Shown here piece by piece: positions 1 to 5,666 of a stretch of 7,995 nucleotides of DNA; position 1 is the stretch's first letter, and the number at the start of each line of letters is the position of its first letter. The translations under genes were made by a program, and so were the position numbers. Source of the DNA: a bacterium (GTDB taxonomy: Bacteria > Actinomycetota > Acidimicrobiia > Acidimicrobiales > Bin134); NCBI GenBank assembly GCA_028820035.1, contig JAPPKI010000523.1, positions 1 through 7,995 on the forward strand, written 5' to 3'. Below the pieces are notes generated by a model, which saw only the letters and a list, made by a program, of their open reading frames with translations, was not told the DNA's origin and searched no databases.

Positions 1-1396
1 CCACAAACGCCAGCGGCACTTCCCCGCTCTCGTCGTCGGGGCGGCCCACCACCGCAGCATCAGTGACCTGCGGATGATCCAACAGCAGCGCCTCCAGCTC
101 AGCGGGGGCCACCTGGAACCCCTTGACCTTGATGAGCTCCTTGAGCCGGTCGACGATGTACACATGGCCGTCGCCGTCGATGCGGGCGATGTCGCCGGTG
201 TGGAGCCAGCCGTCCTGATCCAGAGTCTCGGCGGTGGCCTCTGCATTATTGAGGTAGCCCTTCATCACCTGCGGACCGCGAATCCACAGTTCGCCCTCCG
301 CATCGATGGGCAGGTCTTCGCCCGAGTCAGGGTCCACAATCCTGGCCTCGGTGTTGGCCACCGTCAGCCCCACCGACCCCGGCTTGAAGTTGCCCGGCGG
401 CGTGGCATGGGAGATCGGGCTGAGCTCGGTCATCCCATAGCCCTGCACCACCTCGCAGCCGATCCGCCCCGACGCCTCCTCGGCCACTTCGGCCCCCAGC
501 GGCGCCGCCCCCGACAGCACCTGGCGCAGCGACGAGAGGTCGTAGTCGCCCACCGCGGGGTGCTTGGCCAGTGCCAGCACGATGGGGGGCACGGCGAAGA
601 ACCGGGTCACCTGGTGGCGCTCGATGAGCGACAGCGCCTGGGCCAAGTCGAAGCGGGGCATGGTCACCAGCGTGGCCCCGTGGTGAAGCTGGTCGTTCAT
701 CAGCACCTGCATCCCGTAGATGTGGAAGAAGGGCAGCACGGCCAGCACCACATCGCTGCCCTGGGAGGCCACCGACGACACGCACTGCTCGATGTTGTTC
801 ACCAGGTTGGCGTGGGTCAGCATCACCCCCTTAGGCAGACCAGTCGTGCCCGACGAGTAGGGCAGCACCACCACGTCGTCGTGGGGATCGACCTCTACCT
901 GGGCGAACGGCTCGCCCATCAGCGACTGCATGGCCACGCCCTCCGATGGGCTGTCGGCGTCGATCACCACCACCTCGCCGGCCACCCCGGCCTGGGCCAT
1001 GGCCTCCCGGGTCTGGGCAACGAACATTTCGGCAGCGAACACCAGCGTCGCCTGCGAGTCGGTGAGCTGGTAGGCGATCTCCTCAGCGCCATAGGTGGGG
1101 TTCACCGTGGTGACTGCGCCCCCCGCCACCGCCACCGCGTGGAACACCACCGGATACCAAGGCGAGTTGGGCGCGACCAGCGCGGCCACGTCGCCCCGCT
1201 GGAACCCGCGGGCGGCCAGCCCCCCGGCCAGGGAGTGCACCGCCTGGGAAAGCTGGCCGAACGTGAGCGACCACTCCCCCGGCCCGTCGATTACCGCATC
1301 CTGGTCGGCGAGTTCCCCAGCCCGCTCCAGCACAAAGCCAGTAACCGGCTGCGAGCTCAGCGGCTCATCGGGCAACGGGCTGGGATGGACGATCAC
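1..1396 (-). CDS. Acyl-CoA synthetase / 4-coumarate-CoA ligase-like AMP-forming ligase (3' end beyond window)
   Basis: The minus strand stays open from a GTG at 1396-1394 to the window edge, giving 465 codons without a stop. The protein belongs to the ANL superfamily, which activates a carboxylate as an acyl-adenylate and transfers it to CoA. Visible motifs in order are the P-loop YSSGTTGLPKGV (about 180-191), the LPFFHIYG segment (221-228), the GYGMTELSP adenine-binding motif (319-327), GELWIRG (368-374), GWLHTGDIA (396-404) with its ATP-ribose Asp, and the hinge DRLKELIKVKGFQVAP (416-431). The order and the FHIYG segment fit 4-coumarate-CoA ligase and medium/long-chain acyl-CoA ligases. The family is usually about 520-550 residues, so the last 60-80, including the catalytic Lys of the C-terminal domain, lie outside. 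The start is the first GTG after the upstream gene's TAG, which is in the same frame two codons earlier; no good Shine-Dalgarno precedes it, so coupled re-initiation is likely. The acyl substrate is unknown. Confidence 0.93.
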   Translation of the reverse strand, partial: MIVHPSPLPDEPLSSQPVTGFVLERAGELADQDAVIDGPGEWSLTFGQLSQAVHSLAGGLAARGFQRGDVAALVAPNSPWYPVVFHAVAVAGGAVTTVNPTYGAEEIAYQLTDSQATLVFAAEMFVAQTREAMAQAGVAGEVVVIDADSPSEGVAMQSLMGEPFAQVEVDPHDDVVVLPYSSGTTGLPKGVMLTHANLVNNIEQCVSSVASQGSDVVLAVLPFFHIYGMQVLMNDQLHHGATLVTMPRFDLAQALSLIERHQVTRFFAVPPIVLALAKHPAVGDYDLSSLRQVLSGAAPLGAEVAEEASGRIGCEVVQGYGMTELSPISHATPPGNFKPGSVGLTVANTEARIVDPDSGEDLPIDAEGELWIRGPQVMKGYLNNAEATAETLDQDGWLHTGDIARIDGDGHVYIVDRLKELIKVKGFQVAPAELEALLLDHPQVTDAAVVGRPDDESGEVPLAFV

Positions 1397-1402
1397 TGGG
1401 TT

Positions 1403-2425
1403 CTAGGAAGCAGGGTTGATGCCGTGGAACGGGCTGCCCGCGGCTTGGTACTCCTCAAGAAGTTTGAAGAACTCCTCGCCGAAGGGGCTCTCACCCCGAA
1501 GCGGCATCGCGGCGCGGACAACGGTGAAGTCCAGTGGCGCCAACTCGGCCGCAGCATCAAAGTGGCGGGCTGCGCCTTCCTCATCCCCGGCGCGCCGCAA
1601 ATGTGCGGCGAGGCGGAAGTGCAGGCGAGCGGCGACCTCATCGTCGTCGAGGTCGGCAATCTGGCTGTCAGCGTCATCAGGAACGACTCCCTCGTGGACC
1701 CAGGCACGGACTTGGTTGAAATGACCCTCGCAAGTGCGGCCGGTGAATTCGCTGAACATGTCACTGCCGAATTCGTTGGCGTTGGGACGGGCGATTCGAC
1801 CCTGCTCGTCGATCCAGATCACCGCCGGCACGTTGCTTATGGCGTACATCTCGGTAAGAAGGTGATCGGGGTCCATCAGCACCGGATAGGTGATGCCATC
1901 GGCCAGTACCCGCACTTCGTCTATGGACTCGTCTATTGCCACCGCGATCACCATGAAGCCGTCATCGGCCAGCTCGTTGTGCAGTTCCTGCCACCCGGGC
2001 AGGTCGAAGGCGCAACCTCACCAACTGGAAAAGGCAACCAACAGGCGCTTCTTGCCGGCGTAGTCGGACAGGCTGTGGCTGGTGCCGTCGAGATCGGCCA
2101 GGGTGAAGTCGGGTGCTTGGCGGTCTTGCAGGGCCGCCCGGCGCGTGGCGTTGGGCTGGCCCAGGACCACGAAGCCGGCGTCGGGATCAACCACGGTGGG
2201 CTGGTCCACCGCATTGGCCACCGCGGCCAGATCGAGCTTGTCACCGACTCTGATTGCCGAGCCGTCTCCCACCAGCACGCACTGATCGCCGCGGCAGAGT
2301 CCCTCTGGCTTCAGCGTCCAGCCGACCGCGGCGGAGAGGGCATCCGGCTCGACCAGCGGGCTCCCATCCGCCCACTCTCCAGCAGTGGTGGCCACCTCAT
2401 CTCCAAGGACGGTGATTGTTGTCAT
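1403..2425 (-). CDS. TlpA/redoxin-like selenoprotein, in-frame TGA read as selenocysteine at residue 136
   Basis: One continuous frame runs from ATG 2425 to TAG 1403 with a single internal TGA at 2020-2018, giving 340 residues if the TGA is read as Sec. Residues 1-100 form an N-terminal region with C44 and C49 (PEGLCRGDQC). Residues 104-107 (APDF) open a thioredoxin-fold redoxin domain with strand RLLVAFSSW, then U136-G137-C138, then FDLPGWQELH, and a likely cis-Pro at P200 in NVPAVIWID. Residues about 263-300 look like a TPR-type helical pair (HFRLAAHLRRAGD, then ARHFDAAAELAP). No signal peptide or membrane segment is seen, so it is probably cytosolic, unlike classical TlpA/ResA. The start is supported by AAAGGAG 8 nt upstream. 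It lies 13 nt after the solute-binding gene and 6 nt before the CoA ligase. Family knowledge suggests thiol-disulfide or peroxide chemistry using U136 with C138; substrate and partner are unknown. A nonsense mutation is the alternative, but the TGA falls exactly at the catalytic Cys and a SECIS-like hairpin follows. Both halves keep conserved-looking features. Confidence 0.88.
1987..2003 (-). promoter_or_regulatory. Putative bacterial SECIS hairpin
   Basis: In the mRNA, 5' CCTGCC (2003-1998) pairs perfectly with GGCAGG (1992-1987) around a 5-nt loop CGGGT (1997-1993). The loop begins 20 nt after the UGA and has a G at its second position. Bacterial SECIS elements lie inside the reading frame just after the UGA, with a small G-containing apical loop roughly 16-37 nt downstream; this hairpin fits. 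A weak lower pairing of GTTG just after the UGA with CAAC after the stem is possible. SelB binding is inferred, not shown. Confidence 0.72.
2018..2020 (-). other. Recoded UGA (selenocysteine) codon
   Basis: The minus strand reads TTT TCC AGT TGG TGA GGT TGC. The TGA replaces the first Cys of what would be a W-C-G-C thioredoxin-type motif, and the frame stays open for 204 more codons with clear thioredoxin-fold features. TGA acts as a true terminator for the sulfatase (3997-3995) and the MFS-ABC gene (7866-7868), which argues against reassignment to Trp. Tryptophan in this same gene is encoded by TGG. Confidence 0.85.
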
Positions 2426-2433
2426 AGCGGGAA

Positions 2434-2440
2434 CTCCTTT
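2434..2440 (-). promoter_or_regulatory. Strong ribosome binding site of the selenoprotein gene
   Basis: AAAGGAG lies 8 nt before the ATG at 2425 and overlaps the TAA stop of the solute-binding gene (2441-2439). It fixes the selenoprotein start and suggests that translation is coupled to the upstream gene. Confidence 0.8.
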
Positions 2441-3953
2441 ATTCGACGGGATCGGTCGGAATCGGCTCGCCGACCGGCAAATAGGTTCTGACTGCGGGGA
2501 AGTACTCGTAGCGGCGCACCAATGAGCCAGCCGAGTGCTTGTCGGGCGAGAGGCTGGCCCCGATCATGGCGGGAAGGTCGAACGTGCCGAGCCCCTCGGC
2601 GGCGGCCTTGAACGTCTCGGGGGTGATGTTGCCGCCGGCTGCCTCCAAGATCTTCACAGTGAGGGCGAAGGCCCGGCAGTGGTTGACCACACCGTTGACT
2701 ATGTCGTCGTTGGTGAGATCAAGCGGCTCTTCGGGGACCCGCTCTTCGAATACGGCGAGGCACTCCTGTACGGCAGGATCGGCCAGCGCTTCCTCGCTGG
2801 TCGGCTTGTTGGTGGTAACGGCAAAGGTGCGAGCCATGTACTCGTCTTCAATGCCCTGATCGTCGGCGATGGTCAAGCGATCGGCCGCCTGTCCATTGGT
2901 GTGGGCAATGCGCACCTCCCAGCCGATGCGCTGCGCCGATTGGATGATGCCGTACACGTTGGAGAGGTTGAGAATCAGGTCAACCCCGTCGGCCTCCATG
3001 CGAGTGGAGATGTTGTCGGTGTTCTGCTCGTTCTGCACGGTGTCAGTGGAGGGAGAACCCGGGGAATAGACACCGACGATTTCAATGCCGGCCTCCTCCA
3101 ACAACGGCTGTACAGCATCGGCATACTCTTTGTCGGGGGGCGCCTCGTAGTAGATGCCCACGCGGTGACCCTCGAGATCACCGGCTCGGATCATCTCAGT
3201 GGTCCCACCGACCCGCTGGCGGGTCTGCTTCATCTCGGTGGCAAAGAACAAGCCGTTGGACCGCTCTTGGCGCTCGGTGTTCTCTCCGAAATGGCCCACA
3301 TAAGGATGTCCGTGGAGCTCGGTAATGCACAAGGCGTTGTCCTCGAGGAACTGGCCGATCACCACGAATACCCTCTGGTCCTCCATTAACTCGGTACACA
3401 CCCGCTCGCTGTCGGTGCTTCCAATGGGAAGGAAGGAGACCACATGGACGACGACGCTGCGGCCGTGGATGCCGCCCCGTTCGCTCAGGTCTGCCGACAG
3501 GGCGGCGTAGAGGTCGTGCACCGGGAAGATGCCGATGTCGATGCCGAACATCTCATTGATCTGTACCGGGTCGATGGCGGCCACCCCGATGGCGATCTCG
3601 CTTTCCGTTACACCCTGGTAGCTGGCGATGAGCTCTACCGGCGTGGGGGCTGGGGTTGGCTCCGCCAGGGTTTCGGCCGGCTCTTCGGCCGGTTCGTCGG
3701 CCGGTTGCTCGCCAGGCTCCTCAGCAAGCTCGTCAGCAGCCTCCTCCGCGGGCGCCTCCCCAGACTCCTCCTCCGGTGCCTCAGCAGGTGCCTCCTCCGG
3801 GGCAGCCGTCTGCTCTTGGGCCGCAGCCGGCTCCGCGGTATCGGCACTGCCGTCATCGTCATTGCCGCCGCAGGCCGCGGCCACCAACGCCAGCACGGCG
3901 AGCAGCCACCACCATCTCCTAACGGTCCTGGATCCCCCCATGATGCCGGGCAT
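2439..3953 (-). CDS. ABC transporter solute-binding lipoprotein, type I periplasmic-binding fold (Leu/Ile/Val-binding-like)
   Basis: This 504-residue protein is the extracytoplasmic ligand receptor of an ABC importer. The N-terminus has basic residues (RTVRR), a hydrophobic stretch WWWLLAVLALV and a lipobox ending AAAC, so C28 should be lipidated and tethered to the membrane. Residues about 31-105 are a low-complexity Glu/Ala/Pro linker. The folded domain follows from about 106, with IAIGVAAIDP, a second-lobe start at GHRVGIYYEAPPDKEYADAVQPLL and a DLILNLSNVYG segment, typical of the branched-chain amino-acid receptor family (Peripla_BP_6-like). Four Cys in the mature domain could form disulfides. 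The ATG at 3953 is preferred because GGAG lies 7 nt upstream and it places the signal peptide correctly; a GTG at 3998 would add 15 residues in front of the signal. The other transporter parts are on the divergent plus-strand unit. The ligand is unknown; this family binds amino acids, amides, aromatic acids and other solutes. Confidence 0.9.
   Translation of the reverse strand: MPGIMGGSRTVRRWWWLLAVLALVAAACGGNDDDGSADTAEPAAAQEQTAAPEEAPAEAPEEESGEAPAEEAADELAEEPGEQPADEPAEEPAETLAEPTPAPTPVELIASYQGVTESEIAIGVAAIDPVQINEMFGIDIGIFPVHDLYAALSADLSERGGIHGRSVVVHVVSFLPIGSTDSERVCTELMEDQRVFVVIGQFLEDNALCITELHGHPYVGHFGENTERQERSNGLFFATEMKQTRQRVGGTTEMIRAGDLEGHRVGIYYEAPPDKEYADAVQPLLEEAGIEIVGVYSPGSPSTDTVQNEQNTDNISTRMEADGVDLILNLSNVYGIIQSAQRIGWEVRIAHTNGQAADRLTIADDQGIEDEYMARTFAVTTNKPTSEEALADPAVQECLAVFEERVPEEPLDLTNDDIVNGVVNHCRAFALTVKILEAAGGNITPETFKAAAEGLGTFDLPAMIGASLSPDKHSAGSLVRRYEYFPAVRTYLPVGEPIPTDPVE
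3639..3863 (-). repeat. Degenerate Glu/Ala/Pro-rich repeat tract (lipoprotein linker)
   Basis: About 75 codons encode recurring short units such as EEPAE, EAPAE, EEPGE and DEPAE. At the DNA level, similar units recur (for example cggccggctcttcggccgg on the plus strand). The tract probably forms an extended acidic spacer between the lipid anchor and the binding domain. Its in-frame repeats are likely to vary in number between strains. Confidence 0.75.
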
Positions 3954-3960
3954 GTTCAAT

Positions 3961-3966
3961 CTCCAA
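3961..3966 (-). promoter_or_regulatory. Ribosome binding site choosing the solute-binding protein start
   Basis: TTGGAG lies 7 nt before the ATG at 3953. It supports that start over the GTG at 3998, which overlaps the sulfatase TGA and has only weak G-rich sequence upstream. Confidence 0.6.
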
Positions 3967-3994
3967 GGTTGTAGCCGGATAAGTGTAGGTAGGG

Positions 3995-5569
3995 TCACTT
4001 GAGCCCCAGCCGAGCGTATTGCTCATCGGGCGCGTCCACCTCGTTGAGCGCAGTGTGGAGCAGATCGATCATCTCAGCGGCTGATGACTCGCTGCTGCGG
4101 TTCTCCTGCTCGCTCGGATCGACGTCGAGGTCGAACAGGAAGTGGCGGTCGTTGCTGGCACTCACCGTTACCCATAGCGGCAGCGTGTCGCCGGGCTCAT
4201 AGGGTTGGCGGATCACCGGAACCTCCGAGCCCGGCATCCTGTCAAGCCAGGCCCGGTGGTCGGGCGGAGGCAGGCCGGGCATGCCGATGTCACCAAACGG
4301 CATGGTGGACCAGCGATTTGACCACATTGATAGCGGGAAGTTGTCCTCGGTGGCCCCTCGGGCGTACTTGTGCTGGCCGTCGGTGACCTGGACCCAGCCG
4401 CCGAACACCCCGCCCAGCGCCCACTCTCGGATGGAGTCGACCTCGCCCCTCAGCAGCGGGGCCATAGAGCGGCCGTGGGTGGTCTGCATCACCTCGGCGT
4501 CGAAGATATCGGCGACGGTGGCAAATATGTCCACGTTGGTGGTCAGCGCCTCGCAGGTTCCCCCGCCGGGCGTGCCCGGCCACGAGATCAACAGCGGCGT
4601 GTGGCCCAGCGGCTCGTATTGGGGCACCCCGGGCTTGCCCCAGATGTCGCGCCCCTCCCGCACGTCGCCCAGGTAGTGGCCATGGTCGGTACACACAATC
4701 AACGCGGAGTCGTCCCATAGGCCCTGCTCGTCGAACCGGTCCAGTATCTGCCCGAACCAGTGGTCGATCATCGACAGCTTGGCCCCGTAGTTGGCCCTAA
4801 CGTGGCGACCCTCCTTCTCCGAGAGGTTCCCGGATGCGATGCCACCGTCGACATAGGGCGGCCAGATGATCCACTCCTCGTCCCAGGTCTCGTCGAAATA
4901 TCGGCCGGCCCATGGCGCAGGCGTGTCGAACGGCTCATGGGGATCGAACTCGTCCACGAACATGAACCACTGGTCGTGGTGAGGGGTGGCCTCAGCCAAG
5001 AATTGCGCTGCCGCGCTCATGGTCTTGGGCCCGGGGTAGTCCTCCTCCGAACGGAAGAACGTGCGGGACCGGTCATAGCCCCGGTCGATTTCCTCAAGGC
5101 CCCACATCTTCGACCACCACCAGCCGCCTTTTCGGGCCGGCATGGTCGGGGTGCCGGCCCAGGAGGGGTCGTAGAAGGTGCGCCACGGGTCGCCCTCGTG
5201 ACCCCGCAGATAGTCCCAGCAGTGGAAATCGGTGTGGTAGTTCTCGCCGCCGGTTTCAAATAGATGGGGATGGTCGGTGAACAGCGCGGTGGTCACCCCG
5301 CCGTGGCGCAGCACTCGAGTGATGGGCTCCTCCCACAACTCGATCGAACCCCACGGCTTCCATAGGAAGTCCAGCGCCCCGCACAAAATGTCGTGGCGGG
5401 CCGGCATGCACGGCAGCGACCCCGTCACATGGCGGGTGAACCGAGTGGCCTGCTCAGCGGCGAACCGGTCGAGGTTCGGCGTCTCGAACTCGGTGCCGCC
5501 ATAGCTCCCCAGCATGTGCCGATTCAACGAATCCAGCAGAACTACTGCGACGTTCGACGGTGCGCTCAT
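3995..5569 (-). CDS. Formylglycine-type sulfatase (alkaline phosphatase superfamily), cytoplasmic
   Basis: This 524-residue sulfatase hydrolyses sulfate esters (related enzymes act on phosphonate or phosphate esters). D13 in VVLLDSLNRHMLGSYGG is the N-terminal metal ligand region. C54-M-P-A-R58 matches CxPxR, the site converted to formylglycine by the FGE enzyme, which would be encoded elsewhere. DPHEPF (209-214) is a usual sulfatase His-containing motif. TDHGHYLGD (294-302) supplies metal-binding D295/H296, followed by G-K312-P. The C-terminal FDLDVDPSEQENRS matches the usual end block. No signal peptide is seen, so it should act in the cytosol on an imported or internal substrate. The ATG at 5569 follows a G-rich stretch on the minus strand that may serve as a Shine-Dalgarno. 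It is the first gene of the minus-strand unit, and its TGA is 41 nt before the solute-binding ATG. Substrate is unknown; a phosphonate monoester hydrolase-like activity is the alternative. Confidence 0.93.
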   Translation of the reverse strand: MSAPSNVAVVLLDSLNRHMLGSYGGTEFETPNLDRFAAEQATRFTRHVTGSLPCMPARHDILCGALDFLWKPWGSIELWEEPITRVLRHGGVTTALFTDHPHLFETGGENYHTDFHCWDYLRGHEGDPWRTFYDPSWAGTPTMPARKGGWWWSKMWGLEEIDRGYDRSRTFFRSEEDYPGPKTMSAAAQFLAEATPHHDQWFMFVDEFDPHEPFDTPAPWAGRYFDETWDEEWIIWPPYVDGGIASGNLSEKEGRHVRANYGAKLSMIDHWFGQILDRFDEQGLWDDSALIVCTDHGHYLGDVREGRDIWGKPGVPQYEPLGHTPLLISWPGTPGGGTCEALTTNVDIFATVADIFDAEVMQTTHGRSMAPLLRGEVDSIREWALGGVFGGWVQVTDGQHKYARGATEDNFPLSMWSNRWSTMPFGDIGMPGLPPPDHRAWLDRMPGSEVPVIRQPYEPGDTLPLWVTVSASNDRHFLFDLDVDPSEQENRSSESSAAEMIDLLHTALNEVDAPDEQYARLGLK

Positions 5570-5666
5570 CTGCCCCCCTGCCCTGTATCTGGCTTTTCTT
5601 CCGGCCTCTCACGCTACTCTCTTGGGCCAGTACGGGAGCAATGGCCTCGCAGCACTGGGGGTAGAC
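5570..5666. promoter_or_regulatory. Divergent intergenic region, presumed promoters of both units
   Basis: About 97 bp separate the sulfatase ATG from the inferred TTG start of the MFS-ABC gene. Both operons must be transcribed from here or from inside the flanking coding ends. The region is more pyrimidine-rich on the plus strand than its flanks. I see no convincing -35/-10 pair, operator palindrome or riboswitch. The function is inferred from the layout. Confidence 0.4.

Noticed and set aside
1955..2020. Reading the redoxin gene as a pseudogene, a frameshift, or two separate genes
   Set aside because: There is no indel, only one TGA in a single frame, exactly at the catalytic residue and followed by a SECIS-like hairpin. 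The downstream part keeps intact redoxin features, and the second ORF alone would lack the active site.
2018..2020. TGA decoded as tryptophan or glycine under a changed genetic code
   Set aside because: TGA is used as a true stop at the ends of the sulfatase and MFS-ABC genes, with the next gene's start beside or overlapping it. A high-GC actinobacterial-type genome is also not expected to use such a code.
74..2491. An 805-codon open frame on the plus strand
   Set aside because: It lies antisense to the CoA ligase and selenoprotein genes, which have clear family motifs. Its translation is rich in His, Arg, Gly and Val without recognisable domains, as expected from a mirror frame in GC-rich DNA.
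3954..3998. GTG at 3998 overlapping the sulfatase stop as the start of the binding lipoprotein
   Set aside because: It would add 15 residues before the signal peptide and has a weak ribosome site. ATG 3953 has GGAG at good spacing and a normal signal peptide.
3444..4002. Plus-strand Ser/Ala-rich and Arg-rich ORFs over the linker region
   Set aside because: They are shadows of the repetitive Glu/Ala/Pro codons in the lipoprotein linker. They have no independent start signals or domains.
5570..5666. A sigma-70-like promoter or operator in the divergent gap
   Set aside because: Several weak -10-like strings exist on both strands, but none has a matching -35 at proper spacing and no clear palindrome is seen.
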